DNA from: Gp6-AA40 sp035647075
Lineage (GTDB): Bacteria > Acidobacteriota > Vicinamibacteria > Vicinamibacterales > UBA2999
Length of the DNA stretch: 26,413 nt
Assembly: GCA_035647075.1 (NCBI GenBank)
Contig: DASROF010000131.1
Location: forward strand, 1-26,413
Reading direction: 5' to 3'
Shown: piece after piece, positions 14,992-23,010 of the stretch
Layout: every line of letters starts with the position of its first letter
How positions within the stretch are numbered: the stretch's first letter is position 1
Notes under the pieces: generated by a model
What the model saw: the letters and a program-made list of their open reading frames with translations, nothing else
What the model was told of the DNA's origin: nothing
The model's database searches: none
Translations under genes and position numbers: made by a program

Positions 14992-16104
14992 ATGCGCGTC
15001 GCGATCGATGCCCGAAAGCTGCACGACTTCGGCATCGGCACCTATATCCGGAACCTGCTGCGGCAGCTGGCGCGTATCGATCGCGAGACGGACTACGTCC
15101 TTCTGAGCCCACAGACCGACCTTGATATCGCGGCGCAGCTGGGACCGAACTTCCGGACCGTTCTGGAGCCCTCTCCCAACTACTCGTTGCGTGAGCAGAT
15201 CCATGTGCCGTGGGTGCTGCGGCGCGAACGCCCTGACGTGTTCCACGCGCCGCACTACGTGCTGCCACCGGCTGTCCCGTGCCGCTCGGTGGTCACGATT
15301 CACGACTGCATTCATCTGATGTTTCCGCAGTACCTGCCAAACAAGGCGGCGTACGCGTATGCACGAGTATCGATGTGGGCGGCTGTCAAGCGGTCCAACT
15401 GCATTCTGACGGTGTCGGAGGCCTCCAAGCGCGACATCCTGCACTTCTTCAACGTCGCGCCGGAGAAGATCGTCGTGGTCTACAACGCGATCGACGACCA
15501 TTTCTGGCTGACACCACCGGAGGAGGAGGTGGCGCGCGTGCGGGAGCGCTACCAGCTCGACCACCCATTCGTGCTCTACGTCGGCAATATCAAGCCGCAC
15601 AAGAATCTCGTCCGGCTGATTGAAGCGTTCGACGAGCTCCGCCGCTCAGGGCCCGAGGAGCTCAAGCTCCTCATCATCGGCGACGAAATCTCGAAGCTGC
15701 CGTCGCTGCGGCGGGCGGTCCACAGCCACAAGCTTCACAAGCACGTGCGCTTTCTCGGGTACGTCTCCGACGGCACGCTGCGGATTCTTTATCGCCTCGC
15801 GTCGTTGTTTGTTTTTCCATCTCTCTATGAAGGGTTCGGACTGCCGCCGTTGGAAGCGATGGCCAGCGGTACACCGGTGGTGACGTCGAACCAGTCGTCG
15901 CTGCCCGAAGTGACGGGTGATGCCGCAGTGCTTGTGGACCCGTATGACGTGTCGTCGATCGTCGATGGCATGCGGCGCGTGCTGACCGATCCGGTCCTCG
16001 CGGCCAATCTACGACGGCGTGGACCTGAGCGCGCCCGCGAATTCTCCTGGGCGCGATCGGTCCAAAAGATACGCGCAGTCTACGAACAAGTGGGACGGCG
16101 GTAG
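14992..16104 (+). CDS. GT4 family glycosyltransferase (MtfB-like)
   Basis: A 370-residue retaining glycosyltransferase. The N-terminus MRVAIDARKLHDFGIGTY is followed by SLREQIHVPWVL, VVTIHDCIHLMFPQYLPNK and an ILTVSEASKRDI acceptor-side segment. The donor domain carries FVLYVGNIKPHKNLVRLIEAF and a complete EX7E (Glu280, Glu288 in YEGFGLPPLEAMASG). The style matches MtfB-like mannosyl/sugar transferases of O-antigen and capsule loci. A 33-base gap with TATAAT and no ribosome site precedes its ATG, while its stop overlaps the next gene as TAGTG. Donor and acceptor are not decidable from sequence. Confidence 0.9.
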   Translation: MRVAIDARKLHDFGIGTYIRNLLRQLARIDRETDYVLLSPQTDLDIAAQLGPNFRTVLEPSPNYSLREQIHVPWVLRRERPDVFHAPHYVLPPAVPCRSVVTIHDCIHLMFPQYLPNKAAYAYARVSMWAAVKRSNCILTVSEASKRDILHFFNVAPEKIVVVYNAIDDHFWLTPPEEEVARVRERYQLDHPFVLYVGNIKPHKNLVRLIEAFDELRRSGPEELKLLIIGDEISKLPSLRRAVHSHKLHKHVRFLGYVSDGTLRILYRLASLFVFPSLYEGFGLPPLEAMASGTPVVTSNQSSLPEVTGDAAVLVDPYDVSSIVDGMRRVLTDPVLAANLRRRGPERAREFSWARSVQKIRAVYEQVGRR

Positions 16105-17213
16105 TGCGCGTAGCGCTGGTCCACGACTGGCTCACGGGCATGCGCGGCGGCGAGAAGGTGCTCGAAGGACTGTGCGAGCTCTATCCGGATGCCGACATCC
16201 TCACGTTGTTCCATCAGCGCGGGTCTGTCTCCCCACTGATCGAGCGCCACCGCATCCGGACCTCGCCACTGCAGTCCCTGCCATTCGCTGCGAAGCACTA
16301 TCGACGGTATCTGCCGCTCTTCCCGTCCGCCATCGAGCACTTCGACTGCCGCGGCTACGACTTCATCATCAGCTCGAGTCACTGTGTCGCGAAGTCGGTG
16401 ATTCCAGCGGGCGCACGGCATCTGTGCTACTGCCACTCGCCGATGCGTTACGCGTGGGATCAGTTCGATGCGTACTTCGGAGCGGAGCGCGTGGGCGCCG
16501 CAGCGAGCCGGTGGGTGTACCGGCCAATCATGAGTCGGCTCGCACGATGGGACGCGGCAACTGCTACTCGCGTCGATCGCTTCGTGGCCAACTCACGTCA
16601 CGTGGCCGGACGGATCGCCCGATACTATAATCGGACGGCGTCGGTGGTTTATCCGCCGGTCGACACCACGTTCTACTGCCCCGCGGCCATTCCACCGGAG
16701 AGCCACTTCCTGATTGTGTCTGCCCTGGTCCCGTACAAGCGCATCGATCTGGCGATCGAAGGATGCCGGCGCGCCGGCGCACGCCTTCGTATTGTCGGCG
16801 ACGGCCCGGAGCGGGCACGGCTCGAACGTCTCGGCGGGGACGATGTGACATTCGTGGGCTCGGTGCCGGATGAAGCCGTCCGCGACGAGTACCGGCGCAC
16901 AATGGCGCTGCTGCTGCCGGGCGAGGAAGACTTCGGGATTGCGCCTGTCGAGGCGCAGGCATGCGGCCGCCCCGTCGTTGCCTTTGGCCGAGGCGGCGCC
17001 CTGGAAACGGTGATCGACGGTGAAACGGGCGTACTCTTTAGTGAGCTGACTGCCGAGTCGATTCGCGCCGCTCTGGAACGTGTGACGCGCATGCGAGTGG
17101 ACAGCGCGCGACTGCGAGACCACGCGCAACGGTTTTCACGCGAACAGCACATGCAGCACATCCGCGACACAATCGCCGACACACTTGCCGCACCGGCAGG
17201 TACGCGGTGGTGA
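16104..17213 (+). CDS. GT4 family glycosyltransferase (WbaZ-like, mannosyltransferase family)
   Basis: A 369-residue protein starting with GTG inside the preceding stop (TAGTG). It has the hallmarks of the WbaZ-like GT4 subgroup: VALVHDWLTGMRGGEKVLE at the N-terminus, YDFIISSSHCVAKSVI, and CHSPMRYAWDQFDAYF near residue 112. The donor domain has YPPVDTTFYCP, SALVPYKRIDLAIE and EX7E (Glu275, Glu283 in EEDFGIAPVEAQACG). WbaZ members transfer mannose from GDP-mannose in O-antigen synthesis, so mannose is a reasonable guess, though no GDP-mannose synthesis gene is here. Its stop overlaps the start of the phosphotransferase gene. Confidence 0.9.
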   Translation: MRVALVHDWLTGMRGGEKVLEGLCELYPDADILTLFHQRGSVSPLIERHRIRTSPLQSLPFAAKHYRRYLPLFPSAIEHFDCRGYDFIISSSHCVAKSVIPAGARHLCYCHSPMRYAWDQFDAYFGAERVGAAASRWVYRPIMSRLARWDAATATRVDRFVANSRHVAGRIARYYNRTASVVYPPVDTTFYCPAAIPPESHFLIVSALVPYKRIDLAIEGCRRAGARLRIVGDGPERARLERLGGDDVTFVGSVPDEAVRDEYRRTMALLLPGEEDFGIAPVEAQACGRPVVAFGRGGALETVIDGETGVLFSELTAESIRAALERVTRMRVDSARLRDHAQRFSREQHMQHIRDTIADTLAAPAGTRW

Positions 17214-18646
17214 GACGATACAACCGTCTTCTGGTGGCGTTCTACGTCGTCACCGACGCGTTGCTGGCAGCATGGGCCTTCGTGCTCGCCTACATCATCC
17301 GCTTCGATTTCGGACTGATCATCGTTCGCAAGGGCACGCCGCCGTTCGAGGAATACCTCAAAGTCGTACCTCTGATCGCGCTCCTGACGCCCATCGTCTT
17401 CCATTTCCAGGGCGTCTATCGCCTGCGACGGGGTCGCTCGCGCATCGATGATTTCTTCAGCGTGCTCGTCGGCAGCATCCTCGTCGTCGTCACCGGGGTG
17501 CTGGCCACGTTGTACTTCCAGGCGTACTGGGCGTCTGTAGACGATCGTGCCAACGGCGCTTATCAGGTCTCACAAGTCGTCTGGGCGCTTTTCCTGACGC
17601 TCAACGTCATGCTCGCGTATGCCTCGCGCGAGGCGGTGCGCGAGCTGCTCGAGCACCGCTGGCGCGCCGGTATCGGGCTGAAGCGCATTCTCATTGCCGG
17701 TGCGGGTGACCTCGGGCGGATGCTTGCTGACCGGATGCTGCAGCATCGCGAGCTTGGCTATCAGGTGATCGGCTTCGTCGACGACCGCGCGGGTGGCGAT
17801 CATCTCGGCTATCGGGGACTACCGCTCCTTGGCAAGCTCGCCGAGGTTGCCGAGATCGCTCATAGCGAACGCGTCGACCATCTCTACGTCGCGTTGCCGA
17901 TGGAGGAACACTCGAAGCTGCTCGACATCATGGACATCGCGAGCCGGGAGTACATCGACGTCAAGGTGGTGCCAGACATCCTGCAGTTCATTGCGTTGCG
18001 CGCCAGCCTCGAGGAGCTCGACGGCCTGCCCGTCATCAACATGAACGACGTCCCGCTCCAGGGATTCCGCGCCTGGATCAAACGCAGCCTCGACATCGTC
18101 CTGTCACTGCTGGCGATGGTCGTGCTCGCGATTCCGTTCGCCGTCATTGCCGCAATCGTCAAGTGGACCTCCTCGGGGCCGATCTTCTACAAGCAAGAAC
18201 GGATGGGGCTCGACGGGCGTCCGTTTGCGGTCTACAAATTTCGATCGATGACGCACCACGCAGAGGACACGACCGGACCGGTCTGGGCACGCGACGACGA
18301 CCCGCGGGCCACATCCGTGGGCCGGTGGCTGCGTCGCTTTGACCTGGACGAGCTGCCGCAGTTCTGGAACGTCCTCAAGGGCGAGATGTCGATCGTCGGG
18401 CCGCGTCCCGAGCGTCCCTTCTTCGTCCAGCAGTTCAGGCACCGCATCCCGCAATACATGCTGCGCCACAAGGTGAAGGCGGGCATCACCGGGTGGGCGC
18501 AGGTCAATGGCTGGCGCGGAAATACCTCGCTCGAAAAGCGGATCGAATACGACCTGTATTACATCGAAAACTGGTCGGTGACGCTCGACTTGAAGATCAT
18601 GTGGCTCACCGTCGTTCGCGGCCTCTTCCAACGCGTACATGCCTAG
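17207..18646 (+). CDS. undecaprenyl-phosphate sugar phosphotransferase (WcaJ/CpsE-type initiating enzyme)
   Basis: It transfers a sugar-1-phosphate, usually glucose-1-P from UDP-glucose, to undecaprenyl phosphate, the first step of exopolysaccharide assembly. The 479 residues show four N-terminal membrane helices (about 7-30, 48-66, 84-104, 121-139), a Rossmann-like middle domain (ILIAGAGDLGRML, about residue 163), a fifth membrane segment (about 294-318), and the C-terminal catalytic Bac_transf domain with KRSLDIVLSLL, YKFRSM, RFDLDELPQFWNVLKGEMSIVGPRPERP and GITGWAQVNGWRGNT. Two adjacent GTGs (17207, 17210) are possible; an AGG six bases before the first favours it slightly. It overlaps the upstream glycosyltransferase and the downstream decarboxylase gene. 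Confidence 0.95.
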   Translation: MVRRYNRLLVAFYVVTDALLAAWAFVLAYIIRFDFGLIIVRKGTPPFEEYLKVVPLIALLTPIVFHFQGVYRLRRGRSRIDDFFSVLVGSILVVVTGVLATLYFQAYWASVDDRANGAYQVSQVVWALFLTLNVMLAYASREAVRELLEHRWRAGIGLKRILIAGAGDLGRMLADRMLQHRELGYQVIGFVDDRAGGDHLGYRGLPLLGKLAEVAEIAHSERVDHLYVALPMEEHSKLLDIMDIASREYIDVKVVPDILQFIALRASLEELDGLPVINMNDVPLQGFRAWIKRSLDIVLSLLAMVVLAIPFAVIAAIVKWTSSGPIFYKQERMGLDGRPFAVYKFRSMTHHAEDTTGPVWARDDDPRATSVGRWLRRFDLDELPQFWNVLKGEMSIVGPRPERPFFVQQFRHRIPQYMLRHKVKAGITGWAQVNGWRGNTSLEKRIEYDLYYIENWSVTLDLKIMWLTVVRGLFQRVHA

Positions 18647-19580
18647 GACGGTCGTCACCGGAGCCGCCGGCTTCATCGGATCACATCTCTGCGAGACGCT
18701 CCTGGAGCGCGGCCACTCGGTTCTCGGCATCGACAATCTGCTGACGGGCGACATGCACAACATCGCCCATCTGCGGGATCGCGACTTCGAGTTCGTCCGT
18801 CACGATGTGACGCGCTATATCGACGTCGACGGGCCGGTTGACTACGTGCTCCACTGGGCCAGCCCGGCAAGCCCCATCGACTACCTCGAGCTGCCGATCC
18901 AGACGATGAAGGTCGGATCGCTGGGCACACACAACGCGCTCGGACTGGCTAAAGCCAAACAGGCGCGTTTCGTCATCGCCTCGACATCCGAGGTCTACGG
19001 CGATCCGCTCGAGCATCCGCAGAAGGAAACCTACTGGGGGAACGTGAATCCGATCGGGCCGCGTGGCGTGTACGACGAAGCCAAGCGCTTCGCCGAAGCG
19101 TTGACGCTCGCCTACCACCGGTATCACGGCGTGAACACGAAGATCGTTCGCATCTTCAACACGTACGGGCCGCGGATGCGCCTGCGCGACGGACGCGCCG
19201 TGCCGGCATTCATGTCGCAGGCGCTGCAGAACGAAGACGTCACGGTCTTCGGCGACGGCACGCAGACCCGCAGCTTCTGTTACGTGTCAGACCTCGTGGA
19301 CGGCATCATCCGGCTGATGGACGCCGACACGAATGACCCGGTGAACATCGGCAATCCGCACGAAGTGACCATCGAGGAGATCGCCCGCACGATCATCAAG
19401 CTCGTCGGCTCAACGAGCCAGATCGTCTATCGTCCGCTGCCAGTGGACGATCCCAAACAACGCCGGCCCGACATCACTCGTGCGCAGACCATCCTGAAGT
19501 GGGAGCCGAAGATCGGCCTCGAAGAAGGGCTGATGAAGACGGTCGAATACTTCAAGGGCAAGATCGCCGCCAGAACGTAA
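18639..19580 (+). CDS. uxs: UDP-glucuronate decarboxylase (UDP-xylose synthase)
   Basis: It converts UDP-glucuronate to UDP-xylose with NAD+ through a 4-keto intermediate. The 313 residues are the usual length. NAD motif GAAGFIGSH (8-16), IDNLLTG, the UXS-specific LHWASPASPIDYLELPIQT segment (71-89), STSEVYGDPLEHPQ (115-128), and catalytic Tyr145/Lys149 in YDEAKRF; Arg residues in NTYGPRMRLRDGR distinguish it from plain GalE-type epimerases. The ATG lies eight bases inside the phosphotransferase gene. It is the last gene of the cluster, and its substrate is the product of ugd on the other strand. Confidence 0.95.
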   Translation: MPRTVVTGAAGFIGSHLCETLLERGHSVLGIDNLLTGDMHNIAHLRDRDFEFVRHDVTRYIDVDGPVDYVLHWASPASPIDYLELPIQTMKVGSLGTHNALGLAKAKQARFVIASTSEVYGDPLEHPQKETYWGNVNPIGPRGVYDEAKRFAEALTLAYHRYHGVNTKIVRIFNTYGPRMRLRDGRAVPAFMSQALQNEDVTVFGDGTQTRSFCYVSDLVDGIIRLMDADTNDPVNIGNPHEVTIEEIARTIIKLVGSTSQIVYRPLPVDDPKQRRPDITRAQTILKWEPKIGLEEGLMKTVEYFKGKIAART

Positions 19581-19603
19581 CGAACAAGATCCGCTGTGCA
19601 CGC

Positions 19604-20164
19604 CTACGTCGCCGACTCGTTGATCAGTCGGCGTAGCCGGAAGAAGTAGTCGGCGCTCGACACGAGCGTCAGCCCCAGAGATATCCAGATACCCGCGTCG
19701 ACCAGCACCGACGTCTCCTGCCGGTAGTTGAAATACATGATCGCTACGCTCGTGACGATGAAGACCGCCGTCGTCGCCTTTCCGAGCATCGAAGGCTTGA
19801 ATGTCCGCGGGCCAACGGCCAGGTTCACGATCGCGACCACGCTGATGATCACGACGTCGCGGGTGATCACGGCGACGGTCAACCACAGCGGCAGGTGATT
19901 GGTCAGCGGCACGGCCGGCAGCGTCAGCACGATGAAGGTGGTGACGAGGAGCAGCTTGTCGGCCAGCGGGTCCAGCCACGCGCCGAGGCTGGTGCGCTGA
20001 CCGGCCCGACGCGCGATCAGGCCGTCGAGCGCATCGGTGGCCCCAGCCGTCATGAAGACCAGCAAGGCCGCACCGAGGCGGCCGTACACGACCAGCAGAA
20101 CGAACGCCGGGATCAGGACGATCCTGAGAATCGTCAGCTGGTTCGCGAAGGTCAGGTTGCGCAA
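19604..20164 (-). CDS. pgsA: CDP-alcohol phosphatidyltransferase, PgsA-like (phosphatidylglycerophosphate synthase)
   Basis: A membrane enzyme that probably joins CDP-diacylglycerol to glycerol-3-phosphate in phosphatidylglycerol synthesis. The TTG at 20164 gives 186 residues beginning MRNLTFANQLTILRIVLIPAFV, the usual N-terminus. The frame extends upstream to 20197, but that part lies within the preceding gene. The signature D-x2-DG-x2-AR-x8-G-x3-D-x3-D is complete: Asp44, Asp47, Gly48, Ala51, Arg52, Gly61, Asp65, Asp69. Further hydrophobic helices follow at about 70-90, 95-115 and 135-175. It starts four bases after the TPR/SLH gene stop and ends 23 bases from the convergent decarboxylase gene. 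A cardiolipin-type or other CDP-alcohol transferase is the main alternative. Confidence 0.88.
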   Translation of the reverse strand: MRNLTFANQLTILRIVLIPAFVLLVVYGRLGAALLVFMTAGATDALDGLIARRAGQRTSLGAWLDPLADKLLLVTTFIVLTLPAVPLTNHLPLWLTVAVITRDVVIISVVAIVNLAVGPRTFKPSMLGKATTAVFIVTSVAIMYFNYRQETSVLVDAGIWISLGLTLVSSADYFFRLRRLINESAT

Positions 20165-20168
20165 GGTC

Positions 20169-21509
20169 TCAGCGCACGAGCGCCTGCAGACGATCAACGA
20201 TGCTCACGGCTTCGGCGCCGGTAACGGGCTGATTGACCTCGAATCGGTCGCCCTCCAGCAGCGGCATCACTCCGGACGAGACGGCGTCGGCGGCCGCCGG
20301 ATACACGAGATGTGTCGGCGGCATGTCTGCAATCTTCGGCTGTTGCGCCAGCCGTTTGCGTAACGGCGCGCTCGATGTGGCGGCCAGTGCCACGAGTCGA
20401 CGCACCGCCGTGGCGACGTCGCCGCGGCGCATGGGCAGGCGGGGCTGGAACGTGTGGTTCTCAAACGGGTCCATGACACCCGCACGCGCCACCTGTGCGA
20501 TCCAGTCGGCCGCCCAATGTCCGGCCGTGTCGGTGATGACGACCTGCTGCTGAGGGGCCGTCGTCAGCAGGCGCTCGAGGCGGACTCCGATCAGCGCTGC
20601 CAGGTCGCCGCGCGTCACCTGCGGCGCGCTCGCAATGGCCTTGAGCTCCTCCGGAAACCGCGATTCGCGCACTCGTTCGGCGAGTGCCGCAATCTTCGCG
20701 GATAGCTCGGGGGTCGATTCGATGGCGGCGGCCTGTCGATAGATGCTGTCGGCGGCCTGATAGTCTTTCCGCTCAACAAGCAGATCGCCCAGGCCAATCA
20801 GTGCCGGGCTATCCGACGGCTCCAGCTCAATTGCCCGTCGATAATGCTCCAGGGCACGATCCGCATCTCCCTGGCGGCGCTCCACGACCGCCAGCTCGCG
20901 ATGCAGGAACGCGCTGTCGGGCGACAGCTCAATGGCCCGCTCGTATGCCGTGCGCGCCTGGTCGAGGCGTCCGGCTGACGCTGCCGATCGAGCCGCCTCA
21001 ATCACCTGCTCCGCTGTCCGGAATCGCAGAACGTCAACGCGGCGGCGGACCGCCGTCAGCGAACCGTCTGCAGCCAGCGCCGCTTCGAACGCGGCGATTG
21101 CGTCGATGTCGCGCTTCAGCGCAAGAAGGGTCTGCCCGCGTCCGACGAGCGCCGGTGCATACTGCGGTGCCGCGCTCAGCGCGGCGTCAAACGCCGTCAA
21201 CGCATGCTCGTGGTCGCCACGGGCAAGGGCAACATAACCCTCCCCTGCACGCGCCGGGTACAACTGAGGGTTCTGTTTCAGCGCCTCGTCGAAATCGCGG
21301 CCGGCGTTGCGCGTATCGCCACTCTGCAGAAACCGCCAGCCGATTTCGATCCGCTCGGCACCCGGTGCCCGTTGCAACGCGGGTGGTACCGCCGGATAGA
21401 TGAAGTCAGGATATTTGTCCGCCGTCGCCACGGCGGGCGGTGGGATCGTTCGGGCGCCGCAGGCCGCAGCCATCAGGGCGATTCCGACGGCGAGCGCCTT
21501 AATCCGCAT
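20169..21509 (-). CDS. putative lipoprotein with TPR repeats and SLH domains
   Basis: A 446-residue protein beginning MRIKALAVGIALMAAAC: a signal peptide followed by Cys17. The lipobox AAAC is loose because Leu is not at -3, so lipidation is probable rather than certain. Residues ~50-285 hold about six TPR units (for example ALKQNPQLYPARAGEGYVALA and AIELSPDSAFLHRELAVVE), a scaffold for protein binding. The C-terminal ~130 residues contain an S-layer-homology repeat (DTAGHWAADWIAQVARAGVM, then TFQPRLPMRRGDVA) and a weaker second one (IADMPPTH ... FEVNQPVTGAEAV), which in other bacteria bind cell-wall polymers. The ATG at 21509 has AGGAG ten bases upstream and overlaps hflX by 11 bases. The binding partner is unknown. 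Confidence 0.8.
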   Translation of the reverse strand: MRIKALAVGIALMAAACGARTIPPPAVATADKYPDFIYPAVPPALQRAPGAERIEIGWRFLQSGDTRNAGRDFDEALKQNPQLYPARAGEGYVALARGDHEHALTAFDAALSAAPQYAPALVGRGQTLLALKRDIDAIAAFEAALAADGSLTAVRRRVDVLRFRTAEQVIEAARSAASAGRLDQARTAYERAIELSPDSAFLHRELAVVERRQGDADRALEHYRRAIELEPSDSPALIGLGDLLVERKDYQAADSIYRQAAAIESTPELSAKIAALAERVRESRFPEELKAIASAPQVTRGDLAALIGVRLERLLTTAPQQQVVITDTAGHWAADWIAQVARAGVMDPFENHTFQPRLPMRRGDVATAVRRLVALAATSSAPLRKRLAQQPKIADMPPTHLVYPAAADAVSSGVMPLLEGDRFEVNQPVTGAEAVSIVDRLQALVR

Positions 21510-22791
21510 CAACTCTATTCTCCTGCGGCGCGGGGGTCGTCAGACGCTCGATGAACCGCCTGGGCACATCGGCCTCGATGACAACCTTGCCGTTCGTGGC
21601 GACGTGGCTCACGACGCGGGCGACGCGGTACAGGCGTGCAATCTGCTGCCGATCGAAGTCTGTCCCGCTGTCGAAGGTAATCGTAATGCGGCGCGTATCG
21701 AGCGCAAGCTGGGACGCCACCATTTCCAGCAGCTCCGCGAGGCCCTCGCCCGTTCGTGCCGAGATCAGCGCGGCGCCAGGGTCGGCGGTCTGCAGCCGGC
21801 GACGTTCGTCCGGCGACAGCAGTTCAGTCTTGTTGTAAACGTCGAGGACGGCCACGTCCACGGCGCCCACCTCCTCCATCACCCGACGAACCGCGCTGAT
21901 GTGTCGCTCCCGATCCGGGCTGGCGCCATCGATGACATGCAGGACCAGGTCCGCCTCTCCGACCTCCTCGAGCGTGGCACGAAAGGCCGCCACGAGTGCG
22001 TGCGGCAGACGGTCGATGAATCCGACCGTGTCGGACATCAGGAGTTCCCGCTGATCTGGTAGACGCACCTTTCTGATCAGCGGATCGAGCGTGACGAACA
22101 GCGCGTTCGACGCGTCCGCGCGCTCATGAGTCAGCCGGTTGAACAGCGTCGTCTTGCCGGCGTTCGTGTAACCAACGAGCGCAACCGTCGGGATGGACTG
22201 CTTGTGACGACGGTCCCGCAGTTGAGAACGGCGCTGGCGCACCTGATCGATTTCGCGCTGGACGGCCTGGATGCGCACGCGGATGCGCCGGCGATCCGTC
22301 TCGAGCTTCGTTTCACCTGGCCCCCGCGTGCCGATGCCGCCGCCAAGGCGCGACAAGGCGGTGCCCGATCCGGCCAACCGCGGAAGGAGGTACTTGAGCT
22401 GAGCCAGTTCCACTTGCCAGCGCCCCTCACGAGTGCGTGCACGACGCGCGAAGATGTCCAGAATGAGCTGCGTCCGGTCGATCACCTTGCACTCGAGTCG
22501 CTCCTCGAGCTGGCGCAACTGTCCGGGAGTCAATTCGTGATCCACGATCACGACATCCACATTGGCTTCCGCGCACGCCGCCGCGAGGCTCGCCACCTTG
22601 CCGGCGCCGATGAACGTCCCGGCGTCAGGCTTGGCGCGCTCCTGCAGCATCCGAAGCACCACGTCGGCGCCCGCCGCATCAGCGAGGCCGACAAGCTCTT
22701 CGAGCGACTGCTCGGCATCCACGCGGCGCACGGCGCCGGTGATGAGACCGACGAGCGCGGCACGTTCCACGGCAGGCGTCCTGTGAGCCAT
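21499..22791 (-). CDS. hflX: ribosome-associated GTPase HflX
   Basis: HflX binds the 50S subunit and splits stalled or heat-damaged ribosomes. From the ATG at 22791 the protein has 430 residues, close to E. coli HflX. The N-terminal domain contains GAGKVASL and DHELTPGQLRQLEERL; the linker helices carry the family signature GGGIGTRGPGETKLETDRRRI. The GTPase domain has G1 GYTNAGKT, G3 DTVGF and a FRATLEEV switch. G4, normally NKxD, reads NKTE (residues 320-323). The frame runs upstream to 22992, but those residues are unlike the family. The ATG lacks a Shine-Dalgarno and is preceded by a possible -10 box. The stop overlaps the lipoprotein gene start. Confidence 0.95.
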   Translation of the reverse strand: MAHRTPAVERAALVGLITGAVRRVDAEQSLEELVGLADAAGADVVLRMLQERAKPDAGTFIGAGKVASLAAACAEANVDVVIVDHELTPGQLRQLEERLECKVIDRTQLILDIFARRARTREGRWQVELAQLKYLLPRLAGSGTALSRLGGGIGTRGPGETKLETDRRRIRVRIQAVQREIDQVRQRRSQLRDRRHKQSIPTVALVGYTNAGKTTLFNRLTHERADASNALFVTLDPLIRKVRLPDQRELLMSDTVGFIDRLPHALVAAFRATLEEVGEADLVLHVIDGASPDRERHISAVRRVMEEVGAVDVAVLDVYNKTELLSPDERRRLQTADPGAALISARTGEGLAELLEMVASQLALDTRRITITFDSGTDFDRQQIARLYRVARVVSHVATNGKVVIEADVPRRFIERLTTPAPQENRVDAD

Positions 22792-22799
22792 ATCCCAGT

Positions 22800-22805
22800 A
22801 TCGTA
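22800..22805 (-). promoter_or_regulatory. candidate -10 box (TACGAT) before hflX
   Basis: On the minus strand TACGAT ends eight bases before the hflX ATG (22791), the same distance as the TATAAT before the gene at 14992. There is no Shine-Dalgarno in between and no clear -35 hexamer. If used, the transcript would be leaderless or nearly so. Confidence 0.3.
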
Positions 22806-22982
22806 CAATCCGCGACGTGCCGGCGAAGCGAACGCGTCGATCGAAAGCGCCAGCACGTCCGCGCGTACCGCTGCCGAGGCAGACCGGAGGGGTCCACGAG
22901 GACAAGACCAGGCGCCCGTGGCGGCGCCGGAAGCACAAGACGAAAGACCTGGAATAGGAAGCTTCCTGAGAATCCAGTGGCA

Positions 22983-23006
22983 CAGGGTGCACGGACGCGC
23001 ACCCTG
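22983..23006 (-). terminator. hairpin downstream of glpX, weak terminator candidate
   Basis: A perfect 8-bp stem, CAGGGTGC (22983-22990) and GCACCCTG (22999-23006), encloses an 8-base loop five bases after the glpX stop on the minus strand. No T-run follows, so it is not a classic intrinsic terminator; it may slow polymerase or protect the 3' end. Confidence 0.4.
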
Positions 23007-23010
23007 CGTG

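Larger units (their letters stand above)
22792..23010. other. glpX-hflX intergenic region
   Basis: This 219-base stretch is the longest gene-free region. It contains a hairpin next to the glpX stop (22983-23006) and, next to hflX, a possible -10 box TACGAT on the minus strand (22800-22805). Open frames crossing it on both strands have no recognisable protein features and look like extensions of neighbours. Confidence 0.5.

Noticed and set aside
16626..16631. Second TATAAT on the plus strand
   Set aside because: It lies inside a glycosyltransferase coding region (Tyr-Tyr-Asn codons) with no start codon or gene junction nearby.
18948..18960. GGCTAAAGCC palindrome resembling the repeat core
   Set aside because: It codes for a normal LAKAK stretch in the UDP-glucuronate decarboxylase and lacks the flanking GTCC/GGAC arms, so it is probably coincidence.
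22792..22992. Upstream extension of HflX by 67 codons
   Set aside because: Residues are unlike any HflX N-terminal domain and the ATG at 22791 gives normal length.
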